A program made the translations under genes and the position numbers. Shown piece after piece: positions 1 to 7,543 of a stretch of DNA of 8,202 nt. Under the pieces are notes generated by a model, which made no database searches, was not told where the DNA came from, and saw only the letters and a list, made by a program, of their open reading frames with translations. Numbering within the stretch: position 1 is the stretch's first letter; every line of letters begins with the position of its first letter. The stretch lies in contig JBIKVN010000141.1 in the NCBI GenBank assembly GCA_044356865.1, positions 1 through 8,202 on the forward strand, read 5' to 3'. Source of the stretch: JBEIUL01 sp044356865. GTDB taxonomy: Bacteria; Planctomycetota; Phycisphaerae; Phycisphaerales; SM1A02.

Positions 1-1
1 C

Positions 2-231
2 CGGCTCGGCGAGGCCGCGCGGGCCGAACGGACCGCGGCTTTCGTCCTCGACGCCGATCGCACCAACGACGCCGCGTGGGCGCTCCTGGCCGAGGCGATC
101 GACGCCCAGGGCGATCGCGCGAAGGCCCTCGCGGCCATCGTCAAGGGCCTCGAGTTCGCGCCGAGGAGCCAGTTGCTGCTTTCGACCCGAGCTCGAATCG
201 AGTCTCGTCCGCCGGCCGGAGAGGCATCCCG

Positions 232-235
<4 letters not shown>
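2..235 (+). CDS. TPR-repeat protein, C-terminal end (5' truncated by window edge)
   Basis: This open frame enters from the left edge and stops at TGA 233-235, giving 77 visible residues. Residues 22-56 or so (DAAWALLAEAIDAQGDRAKA onward to LEFAPRS) follow the tetratricopeptide pattern: W, L, G, A and a final P at TPR spacing, forming two amphipathic helices. A further helix (QLLLSTRARIES) follows. TPRs are protein-protein interaction scaffolds, and the partner cannot be told from this fragment. The stop overlaps the ATG of the next gene as ATGA, so the two are very likely translated together. TPR proteins beside CRTAC1-type VCBS proteins are common in planctomycetes and related groups. The start, any signal peptide and any N-terminal domain lie outside the window. 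The TPR fold is fairly sure; the function is unknown. Confidence 0.8.
218..224 (+). promoter_or_regulatory. Shine-Dalgarno site for the CRTAC1-family gene
   Basis: GGAGAGG lies 7 nt upstream of the ATG at 232, inside the end of the TPR gene. It supports choosing ATG 232 over the GTG at 76. The GTG would add 52 residues of Arg/Gly/Pro-rich shadow sequence ahead of a clear hydrophobic signal segment. Confidence 0.65.
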
Positions 236-1848
<1,613 letters not shown>

Positions 1849-1870
1849 AGCGGCCGCTACCATCCGCCGC

Positions 1871-3172
1871 GTGGCGTTCGATTCCCTTCGCCCGTTGCTC
1901 GGCGTGGCCGCGTTCGTCGCGGTCGGGTTCGCGTTCTCGGCGGCGCGGCGATCGATCCGCTGGCGGATCGTCTTCGGCGGCATCGCCCTGCAGTTCACGC
2001 TGGCGATCCTCTTCTTCCGCGTCCCGGTCGCCGTCGAGATCTTCGAGGCGGTCGCCCGCGTCGTCGCGACCGCGATCGGGGCCGCCGACGCCGGGGCCCG
2101 GTTCGTCTTCGGCGGCCTTGCCGACCCCGCCGGCCCCGGCGGCTTCGTCTTCGCGTTCCGCGTGGTGCCGGTGATCGTCTTTTTCGCCTCGCTCATGGCG
2201 GTGCTCTACCGGCTGGGCGTGATGCAGGCGGTGGTGGGGGGACTCGCCTGGGCCCTGCGGCGGACACTCGGGGTCTCGGGGGCGGAAGCGCTGGTGACCG
2301 CGTCGAACGTCTTGCTGGGGCAGGGCGAGGCGCCGCTCGCGATCCGGCCCTACCTGCCGCGGCTCACGCGGTCGCAGCTCATGATCACCATGACCGGCGG
2401 TTTCGCGACGATCGCCGGCAGCGTCCTCGGCGGGTATGTCGCATTCCTCGGCGGCGAGGACGAGGAATTGCGGGTGCTGTACACCCGCCACTTCCTGACC
2501 GCGAGCCTGATGAGCGCCCCGGCGGCGTTCGTGATGGCGAAGCTCCTCGTGCCCGAGACCCGCGAGGTGCCCGACGAGCGCGTCGTCGCGACGGGCGACC
2601 TGCGGCCGGGCCGCAACCTCGTCGATGCGGCGGCCCTCGGGGCGGGGGAAGGCCTGCGGCTGGCCCTCGGCGTGATCGCGATACTCATCGCGTTCGTCTC
2701 GCTGCTGGCCCTTGCCGACCTCCCGCTGCGGGAGCTCGGGAACCTCGAGGCGATCCGCGGATGGCGCGAGTCGAACGGTCACGGCGACTGGGGCATCGCC
2801 CCGACGCTCGGCTTCCTCTTCACACCGGTCGCGTGGCTGCTCGGGGTCGCGGGCCCCGATCTCGGCACGGTCGGGAGCCTTCTCGGCACGCAGATCGTCG
2901 CGACCGAGTTCACCGCCTTCGTCGAGCTCGGGCGGCTCAAGGCCGAGGCGGCGATCGACCCGCGCTCGGCGGTCATCGCGACCTACGCCCTCTGCGGTTT
3001 CGCGAACATCCCGTCGATCGCGGTCCAGATCGGGGCCCTCGGCGCGGTCGTGCCCGAGCGGCGCGAGGAGATCGTCGCGCTCGCCCCGAAGGCGATGGCG
3101 GCCGGGGCGATGGCCTGCTGGATGACCGGCGCCGTCGCGGCACTCACCCTGCCCGAGGCGGCTTTCCGCTGA
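1871..3172 (+). CDS. Concentrative nucleoside transporter, CNT/NupC family
   Basis: The 433-aa inner-membrane protein should be a cation-coupled nucleoside importer (CNT family: Na+ or H+ symport). Hydrophobic helices begin at the N-terminus (LLGVAAFVAVGFAF) and continue throughout. Family signatures are present: residues 146-160 (N, LLGQGEAPLAIRP) form the first re-entrant hairpin; TMTGGFATIAGSVLGGY is at 173-189; ATEFTAF at 344-350 carries E346; GFANIPSIAVQIGALG at 376-391 carries F377, N379 and S382. These match the residues that contact nucleoside in Vibrio cholerae CNT (Q154, E156, E332, F366, N368, S371). The usual Thr/Ser of the GQTE/GQSE loop is Gly here. GTG 1871 is chosen because it begins the hydrophobic N-terminus 22 bp after the preceding stop; no clear Shine-Dalgarno site is seen, so this start is less certain. 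Length is normal for bacterial CNTs. Substrate choice (pyrimidine or purine) cannot be told. Confidence 0.92.
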   Translation: MAFDSLRPLLGVAAFVAVGFAFSAARRSIRWRIVFGGIALQFTLAILFFRVPVAVEIFEAVARVVATAIGAADAGARFVFGGLADPAGPGGFVFAFRVVPVIVFFASLMAVLYRLGVMQAVVGGLAWALRRTLGVSGAEALVTASNVLLGQGEAPLAIRPYLPRLTRSQLMITMTGGFATIAGSVLGGYVAFLGGEDEELRVLYTRHFLTASLMSAPAAFVMAKLLVPETREVPDERVVATGDLRPGRNLVDAAALGAGEGLRLALGVIAILIAFVSLLALADLPLRELGNLEAIRGWRESNGHGDWGIAPTLGFLFTPVAWLLGVAGPDLGTVGSLLGTQIVATEFTAFVELGRLKAEAAIDPRSAVIATYALCGFANIPSIAVQIGALGAVVPERREEIVALAPKAMAAGAMACWMTGAVAALTLPEAAFR

Positions 3173-3180
3173 ACCTCTCA

Positions 3181-3229
3181 GGACGCGATGCGTCATTCTC
3201 GGATCCGGACGCGATGCGTCATTCTCGGA
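3181..3229 (+). repeat. Two direct copies of a 23-nt palindrome-containing unit, period 26
   Basis: Bases 3181-3203 and 3207-3229 are identical over 23 nt, separated by TCC. Each copy contains the small inverted repeat GACGC-GAT-GCGTC (3182-3194 and 3208-3220). A third partial start, GGACGCGA, follows at 3227-3234. Between the copies lies the palindrome CGGATCCG (3200-3207), so GCGTC of copy 1 can also pair with GACGC of copy 2. The array starts 8 nt after the transporter stop codon. The period is not a multiple of three and no gene is supported here. It could be a REP-like extragenic repeat, a protein-binding site or an mRNA 3'-end structure. There is no T-tract, so a standard intrinsic terminator is not supported. 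Confidence 0.75.
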
Positions 3230-3329
3230 CGCGAGGGAGTCCTTGCCGGCCGTGGCCGGAACGGCGATCCAGCCGTTTCTCCCGGCCTTTCGGTCCCGTC
3301 GCCGCGATACCGTACAACTTCCCGTAGAT

Positions 3330-3362
3330 CCGGGGCGATTCAGACGATAGATTCAGCCCCGG
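3330..3362. repeat. 7-bp inverted repeat in the 271-bp gap upstream of the acyltransferase gene
   Basis: CCGGGGC (3330-3336) and GCCCCGG (3356-3362) are perfect inverted arms around a 19-nt AT-richer loop. The loop itself carries GATTCA at 3337-3342 and most of a second copy, GATTCA at 3350-3355. It may form an mRNA hairpin in the leader of the next gene or mark the end of the transporter transcript; no U-run follows. The rest of the 3173-3443 gap shows the 26-nt repeat (listed separately) and a weak CCGGC-CGTG-GCCGG hairpin at 3246-3259. No convincing -35/-10 promoter pair was found. Confidence 0.4.
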
Positions 3363-3428
3363 TTCCCGAACCGCGCGGACGCGAAAGGAGCGTCGTCCCA
3401 TCGGGTCCGATTCCGGCGCCCGCAGGGC

Positions 3429-3435
3429 GAGAGGA
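3429..3435 (+). promoter_or_regulatory. Shine-Dalgarno site supporting a GTG start
   Basis: GAGAGGA is followed by 8 nt and then GTG at 3444. The next in-frame candidate, ATG 3465, has only CCCTTTCTTCG in front of it and no purine-rich site. This favours the GTG start of the acyltransferase gene. Confidence 0.5.
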
Positions 3436-3443
3436 CGCGTTCC

Positions 3444-4142
3444 GTGCACACGACCCTTTCTTCGATGCGAAACCCGATCGAGCCGATCCCCGGACGGGAT
3501 CCAGGGACCGGATCGGCTCCCGGGAAGCTCATCGACATTCCGAATGGCCGGGTCGGGCAGCGGCTCACCCGCCTACCGACGGCGATCCGGAAGCGGCTGT
3601 TGCGGCCGTGGTACCGTTGGCGATTCGCCGAGTTCGGCGAGGGTTCGGAACTGGCCTGGCACAGCGAGATCGTCAACCCCGGATCGATCGCCATCGGCCG
3701 CCGCGTGCAGGTCCAGCGGTACGCCCGCATCGAGGCCCACGACCTTCGCGATGACCGGGTCCGCATCCGGATCGGTGACGGGTCGATCATCGCCCCGTAT
3801 GTGCACATCGGGGCCGTCGAGAGCGTGACGATCGGCGCCAATTGCGGCATCGCGCCGTTCACCTGGATCACCGACCACGATCACGACACGAGCGATCCGA
3901 TGAAGCCGGTCGTGACCCAGCGTCGGGTCTTCGCCGCGCCGACGGTCATCGAGGACGGCGTCTACATCGGCGAGCGGGTGGCGATCCTGCGCGGCGTCCG
4001 CATCGGAACCTGCAGCATCGTGGGCACCAACAGCGTGGTCACCTGCGACGTGCCCCCGTACTCGATCGTGGTGGGCATCCCGGCCCGCGTGATCAAGATC
4101 TGGGATCCGGCGACCCGGCTCTGGAGCCGCGTCGACGGCTGA
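3444..4142 (+). CDS. Hexapeptide-repeat (left-handed beta-helix) acyltransferase, WbbJ/maltose-acetyltransferase-like
   Basis: The 232-aa product carries imperfect hexapeptide turns from about residue 72 to 212 (for example SIAIGRRVQV, SIIAPYVHIGAVESVTIG, TVIEDGVYIGERVAILRGVRIG, SIVGTNSVV). It ends with the family's typical closing segment VVGIPARVIKIW (209-220). The loop WITDHDHDTSDP (141-152) holds the probable catalytic histidine, H145 or H147. Such enzymes transfer acetyl or another acyl group from a CoA donor to sugars or sugar-nucleotide-linked glycans and work as cytoplasmic trimers; many modify surface polysaccharide. The first 70 residues or so lie outside the helix. They contain a Pro/Gly-rich tail and a basic segment (AIRKRLLRPWYRWRF, 47-61) that could touch the membrane. 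Start GTG 3444 has a good Shine-Dalgarno site; ATG 3465 would shorten it by seven residues. No glycosyltransferases are nearby, so the acceptor is unknown. Confidence 0.85.
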   Translation: MHTTLSSMRNPIEPIPGRDPGTGSAPGKLIDIPNGRVGQRLTRLPTAIRKRLLRPWYRWRFAEFGEGSELAWHSEIVNPGSIAIGRRVQVQRYARIEAHDLRDDRVRIRIGDGSIIAPYVHIGAVESVTIGANCGIAPFTWITDHDHDTSDPMKPVVTQRRVFAAPTVIEDGVYIGERVAILRGVRIGTCSIVGTNSVVTCDVPPYSIVVGIPARVIKIWDPATRLWSRVDG

Positions 4143-4203
4143 ATCGCCGGGCGTCGGTCCGGATTCCGGTTTGCGACAGGACTTCCGGCGCGAACCCGGC
4201 GAT
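4143..4203. repeat. 9-bp perfect inverted repeat between acyltransferase and HicA-like genes
   Basis: ATCGCCGGG (4143-4151) begins on the base after the acyltransferase TGA. Its exact reverse complement CCCGGCGAT lies at 4195-4203, 27 nt before the next ATG. The 43-nt loop contains a further short palindrome, CCGGATTCCGG (4159-4169). No T-tract follows. It may be an mRNA hairpin in the leader of the small gene, or an operator. Confidence 0.45.
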
Positions 4204-4221
4204 ACTGCGCGGTTTCCACCT

Positions 4222-4226
4222 GGAGG
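4222..4226 (+). promoter_or_regulatory. Shine-Dalgarno GGAGG for the HicA-like gene
   Basis: GGAGG is separated by 4 nt (TTCC) from ATG 4231. The spacing is slightly short but the site is a strong match. It selects ATG 4231 over an upstream in-frame start at 4171, which would place this site inside the coding region and add 20 unlikely residues. Confidence 0.7.
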
Positions 4227-4230
4227 TTCC

Positions 4231-4497
4231 ATGTCGCACCATCACCACACGACCCTCGACCAACTCTTCGCCCACCCGACCCCGCACAACATCCATTGGC
4301 GGGAGGTCGTCAAGCTCTTCGGCGAGCTCGGCGGCACCACCGACGAGACGAGGAAGGATCACCTCAAGGTCCATCTCGCGGGCAAGGAAATGACCTTCGG
4401 CATCCCGCACTCGGGCGGGCACGTGCTTTCCGACGACCACCAGATCGCCGCGATCCGGAGATTCCTCACGGAGTGCGGGTTCGGTCCGAAGAAGTGA
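4231..4497 (+). CDS. Small HicA-like (YcfA/dsRBD-fold) protein, no adjacent antitoxin
   Basis: The 88-aa protein begins with a natural His run (MSHHHHTTLD). The core at residues 20-87 reads as an alpha-beta-beta-beta-alpha pattern: helix WREVVKLFGELGG (23-35); strands around HLKVHLAG (44-51) and EMTFGIPHSG (53-62); helix HQIAAIRRFLTECGF (70-84). This resembles HicA mRNA-interferase toxins. H44, in KDHLKV, aligns by eye with the catalytic His of the HicA GSH motif, and the final FLxxxGF matches HicA's last helix. Relatives starting LF.HPTP and annotated as HicA-like are, to my recollection, widespread as single genes. No HicB-like gene flanks it: upstream is an acyltransferase, downstream a sigma factor. 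It is therefore either a solitary RNA-binding relative or a toxin whose antitoxin is elsewhere. Existence of the gene is well supported; toxin activity is not. Confidence 0.7.
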   Translation: MSHHHHTTLDQLFAHPTPHNIHWREVVKLFGELGGTTDETRKDHLKVHLAGKEMTFGIPHSGGHVLSDDHQIAAIRRFLTECGFGPKK

Positions 4498-4524
4498 GCC
4501 GGGCCCGGCGCCGGACGACGCCGT

Positions 4525-4552
4525 CGATCGGAAATGGTTCAGTTCCCGATCG
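4525..4552. repeat. Inverted repeat upstream of the sigma-factor gene
   Basis: CGATCGG (4525-4531) and CCGATCG (4546-4552) are exact inverted arms around 14 nt. Pairing can extend inward as AA/TT if one C bulges. The element lies 42 nt before the sigma-factor ATG and 27 nt after the HicA-like stop. It could be an operator for an autoregulated promoter or the transcript end of the small gene; there is no T-run after it. Two GC palindromes flank it (CCGGGCCCGG at 4499-4508 and GCCCGGGC at 4565-4572). Promoter hexamers are not convincing. Confidence 0.4.
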
Positions 4553-4594
4553 GGGGCTTGTCCGGCCCGGGCTCCCGTGCGACCATTTCGGGGC

Positions 4595-5155
4595 ATGACC
4601 GCGAGCGGCAGCATCACCCGTCTGGTGAACGGACTCGGACGGTCGTCCGGAGCCGATGCATGCCTGGTCCCTCGGCTGTACGAGGTGCTGATCGAGATCG
4701 CCCGGGTGCAGAAGACGCGGCTTCCGACCGGTGGCCTGCTGACGACCTCCGACATCGTCCACGAGGCCTACCTCAAGATGTTCCTGGGGCGGGAATCCGC
4801 ATGGCGGAACCGGGCCCACTTTTTCGGTACCGCCGCGAGGGCGATGCAGCAGGTCCTCATCGACCATTGGCGTAGGGAGGGGGTGCGGCGCCGGCATCGC
4901 GAACGGGTGGCGTTGCCGGCCGAGATCGGCCCCCCCGGGATCGATCCGTCGCGGATCGAGGAGCTCTTGAATTTCCTCGATCGGTATGCCGCCTTCGAGC
5001 CGACGGGGGCTGAGATCGTCCGGTTGCGTTTTTTCGCGGGTCTGGGGCTTTCCGAAGTCGCCGAGGCGCTCGCCGTGCCGCGGCGGACGGCCCAGCGTCG
5101 ATATCTCGTGGCGCTCGGATGGCTCTCGGTGCGTATGAACGAACGGCTGCCGTGA
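4595..5155 (+). CDS. ECF-type RNA polymerase sigma factor, Sigma70_ECF / TIGR02999 family
   Basis: The 186-aa product opens with SITRLVNGLGR, as usual for this family. Region 2 spans roughly residues 25-95, with DIVHEAYLKMF (53-63) for core-polymerase binding and FFGTAARAMQQVLIDHWRR (76-94) for -10 recognition. A basic linker (REGVRRRHRER) follows. Region 4 spans 138-180, with the helix-turn-helix LSEVAEALAVPRRTAQRRYL (152-171) for the -35 element. Sigma factors of this type direct polymerase to a dedicated regulon. No anti-sigma gene is present. Instead the stop is 21 bp ahead of a Ser/Thr kinase gene, an arrangement known in planctomycete ECF groups where kinase input is thought to replace an anti-sigma factor. 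ATG 4595 is chosen because it matches family N-termini; GTG 4577 would add six residues. Both lack a strong Shine-Dalgarno site. Confidence 0.9.
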   Translation: MTASGSITRLVNGLGRSSGADACLVPRLYEVLIEIARVQKTRLPTGGLLTTSDIVHEAYLKMFLGRESAWRNRAHFFGTAARAMQQVLIDHWRREGVRRRHRERVALPAEIGPPGIDPSRIEELLNFLDRYAAFEPTGAEIVRLRFFAGLGLSEVAEALAVPRRTAQRRYLVALGWLSVRMNERLP

Positions 5156-5176
5156 ACCGCGGGGGCCCACCCCTCG

Positions 5177-7540
5177 ATGACGCCTTCCGAGTCCCACCCC
5201 GACCGGACCCTGATCGATGCCGTCGGGCAGGCGCTCGACCTCGAGTCCGCCGGTCGGGTTGCTTTTCTCGCGGAAGCGTTGCGGAGTCGACCGGATCTGC
5301 TCGGACCGGCCCGCCGCGTGCTCGAGGCGGCCGAGCGGGCGGAGGCCGGGCCCGATCCGGCGGACTCCTTCCGCATCCGGACGGAGTGGCTCGAGTGGGC
5401 GGCGAGCGAGATCGAGCCGAGGCTCGCGGCCGGACAGGCGATCGGGAACTACCGAATCCGTCGGTTCATCGCCGCGGGCGGGATGGGCGAGGTCTACGAG
5501 GCGTCCGACGAGCGGATCGACCGGCGCGTCGCGGTCAAGATCCTGCACGCCGCGAGCGGACCGCGTCGGTCGCAGCGGTTCCTCCGCGAGGCGTCGCTGC
5601 TCGCCCGGCTCGAGGATCCGGCGATCGTGCGGCTCTACGAGTGGGGTGTCGCCGAGGTCGACGGTGAGGAAATCGCGTTCATGGCGATGGAGTTCGTGGA
5701 CGGGCTTCCGCTGGCGGAGGCGATCGCCCGGCGGCCGTGGGCGCCGCGGGCCATCGTCGAGCTGGTCTTGCCGGTCGTCGACGCCGTCGCCTACGCCCAC
5801 GGCCGGGGCGTGCTCCATCGCGACCTGAAGCCGCCGAACGTGCTGGTCGATCGCGAAGGGAAGGCGAGGCTGCTCGATTTCGGGGTGGCGACCCTCCTCG
5901 ACGGAACCGACGGGCTCGCGGCCTCGGCGACCGGAGCCGCGTCGATGGCGGGCACCCTGGCCTACATGAGCCCCGAGCAGCTGCACGGCGGCTCGGCGGC
6001 GGTGACCACGCAGAGCGACGTGTACGGGCTCGGGCTCATCCTGCTCGAGTCGATCGCCGGCCGTCCGATCTTCGCCGTGGCCGGCGCCGGTGTGGCCGAG
6101 ATCGTGCGGCGGGTCGTGGACGAGCCACTTCCCCCCTTGGGTTCGCTGCAGCCCGAGGCCCGCGGCGATCTCGAGGCGATCGTGGCCGCGGCCGTCGCCC
6201 GTGAACCCGGCGAGCGCTACGCGTCGGCCGCGGCGCTCGGGTCCGACCTCCGGCGCTACCTTGCGGACCACCCGCCGCTGGTGCGGCCGCCGGGCACGCT
6301 GTCCATGCTGCGCACGCTGGTGCGCCGGCATCGCCGGGGCATCGCGGTCGGGGCGGCGATCGGCACGGCGGCCGCCGTGGGCCTTGCGCTCGCGGCGTTG
6401 CAGTTCCTCCGGGCCCGCGAGGCCGAGGCCCGCAGCGACCTGCTGGTCGGGCAACTCGTCGAGGGCTCGCGGCCGATCGTGGTCGACCTGCAGCGAACGT
6501 TGTTCGAGCGGGGCGAGTCCCTGTCGGCCCGCAAGGCGGCGGTCGAGGCGACGCTGGGGTACCTCCGTTGGGTGCGCGAGGTCGCCGGCGACGACGAGCG
6601 GGTGCTCGAGGCCGTCGCGCGGGCCCTCACCGAGCTCGGGCAGGTGGTGGGCAGTGCCGGGGCGGGCAGCCTCGGCGATGTCGAGGGCGCTGTCGCCGCG
6701 CTCGGCGAAGCCCGAACGCTCTTCGAGTCGCTCATCGCCCGCCGGTCGACCGCGTCAAGGCACCGGGGGCTTTCGGACGTCCTCGCCCTTCTCGCGATGA
6801 TCGAGATCGGCGAGCGGAAGGCCGAACTGCTGGCCGAGGCGGCAGCCGAGTTTCGCCGCGGCCTGGCCCTGATGCCGCCGGGCGAGGCCCGCGACCGCGA
6901 GGAGCGGACGATCCTGGTGCGCGAGTTCTACGCGGCGACCGCCGCGGGAGACGCCGAGGTGCTGCGGGCAAGCCTCGACCGGTTCGCCGCCCTCGAGCCG
7001 CGGTGGCGGAACGACGCCGAGTATTGGTCCGAGGTCGGCCTCGCCTGGCGGTACCTGACGCAGATCCTCGAGCAGGAGGGTGACCCTGCGGCGTGTGAGG
7101 CCGCCGAGGCGTGTCGGGTCGCGCTCGAGCGATCGAATGCGCTCGGCCTCGACGGAAACTTCAGCAACGAGCGGCACCTGGCCCGCAACGAGCTTTCCGA
7201 GGTCGTGTGCCGGGTCGGCACCGTCGATCCCGAGACGCTCGAGTCACGGGCGCTCGCCGCGGTCGAACGGTCCCGCGACGCGTGGGAACTGCGGCCCGGC
7301 GACAACTTCCATCGGATGTCGCACGCCGAGACGATGCGCATGTTCGGTGACGCGGCGCTCCGGCTCGTGGACTCGCTCGGAGCCGCCGAACGGCGGGTGT
7401 TCGCGGACCGGGCCGTCGCCGCGATGCGCGGCGAGCTCGACCGGCTCGCCGCCACCCCGGTCGAGGGCGAGCGGCACCTCCGCGAGGACGCGGTGATCGC
7501 CGAGGTCGAGGCCCGCGTGGCGAGCCTGGCCGGGCCGTGA
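5177..7540 (+). CDS. Transmembrane Hanks-type Ser/Thr protein kinase with TPR-like C-terminal domain
   Basis: The 787-aa product has a helical N-terminal segment (1-85) and a complete kinase domain at about 90-365. Visible motifs are the Gly loop GGMGEV (101-106), catalytic Lys K121 in VAVKIL, alpha-C Glu E138, HRDLKPPN (214-221) with D216, DFG (234-236), and the activation-segment end MSPEQ (264-268). All catalytic residues are present, so it should be active. A basic stretch (RRHRRG, 383-388) precedes one membrane helix at about 389-411. The kinase is therefore cytoplasmic and the remaining 375 residues or so probably extracytoplasmic. That part is alpha-helical; residues 451-565 (AVEATLGYLRWVREVAGDDE, then GAGSLGDVEGAVAALGEART) resemble the degenerate TPR region common in planctomycete and acidobacterial kinases. 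It may sense a ligand or protein. The upstream sigma gene is the obvious candidate partner, though this is inferred. The Shine-Dalgarno site is weak; ATG 5177 is the first suitable start. Confidence 0.93.
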   Translation: MTPSESHPDRTLIDAVGQALDLESAGRVAFLAEALRSRPDLLGPARRVLEAAERAEAGPDPADSFRIRTEWLEWAASEIEPRLAAGQAIGNYRIRRFIAAGGMGEVYEASDERIDRRVAVKILHAASGPRRSQRFLREASLLARLEDPAIVRLYEWGVAEVDGEEIAFMAMEFVDGLPLAEAIARRPWAPRAIVELVLPVVDAVAYAHGRGVLHRDLKPPNVLVDREGKARLLDFGVATLLDGTDGLAASATGAASMAGTLAYMSPEQLHGGSAAVTTQSDVYGLGLILLESIAGRPIFAVAGAGVAEIVRRVVDEPLPPLGSLQPEARGDLEAIVAAAVAREPGERYASAAALGSDLRRYLADHPPLVRPPGTLSMLRTLVRRHRRGIAVGAAIGTAAAVGLALAALQFLRAREAEARSDLLVGQLVEGSRPIVVDLQRTLFERGESLSARKAAVEATLGYLRWVREVAGDDERVLEAVARALTELGQVVGSAGAGSLGDVEGAVAALGEARTLFESLIARRSTASRHRGLSDVLALLAMIEIGERKAELLAEAAAEFRRGLALMPPGEARDREERTILVREFYAATAAGDAEVLRASLDRFAALEPRWRNDAEYWSEVGLAWRYLTQILEQEGDPAACEAAEACRVALERSNALGLDGNFSNERHLARNELSEVVCRVGTVDPETLESRALAAVERSRDAWELRPGDNFHRMSHAETMRMFGDAALRLVDSLGAAERRVFADRAVAAMRGELDRLAATPVEGERHLREDAVIAEVEARVASLAGP

Positions 7541-7543
7541 TCA
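7538..7543. other. Abutting convergent stop codons forming TGATCA
   Basis: The kinase TGA (7538-7540, + strand) is followed immediately by the TGA of the minus-strand helicase gene (7541-7543 read in reverse). Together they make the palindrome TGATCA. There is no spacer and no T-rich hairpin on either side, so each transcript probably runs into the other gene. GGCC occurs on both sides (7533-7536, 7547-7550), allowing a weak 4-bp stem. Confidence 0.9.

Noticed and set aside
76..231. N-terminal extension of the CRTAC1-family protein from GTG 76
   Set aside because: It overlaps the TPR frame, is Arg/Pro-rich and would bury the signal segment; ATG 232 has a Shine-Dalgarno site and ATGA coupling.
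3246..3259. CCGGC-CGTG-GCCGG hairpin as a terminator for the transporter
   Set aside because: The stem is only 5 bp and no T-run follows; such stems are frequent by chance at this GC content.
3384..3390. AAAGGAG, a strong ribosome-site look-alike
   Set aside because: No ATG, GTG or TTG lies at suitable spacing downstream, so it cannot be tied to a gene; the site at 3429-3435 fits the GTG 3444 start.
3188..3754. A 188-codon plus-strand frame over the repeat region and acyltransferase start
   Set aside because: It overlaps the acyltransferase in another frame, starts inside the palindromic repeat, and its translation shows no recognisable domain.
4171..4206. TTGCGA and GATACT as a promoter for the HicA-like gene
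   Set aside because: The spacing is 24 nt, far from the usual 16-18, and no better pair was found.
4466..6454. A 662-codon open frame on the minus strand across the sigma and kinase genes
   Set aside because: It lies opposite two genes with clear conserved motifs; its translation is an Arg/Gly/Pro/His-rich shadow with no domain, produced by GC-rich codons without stops.
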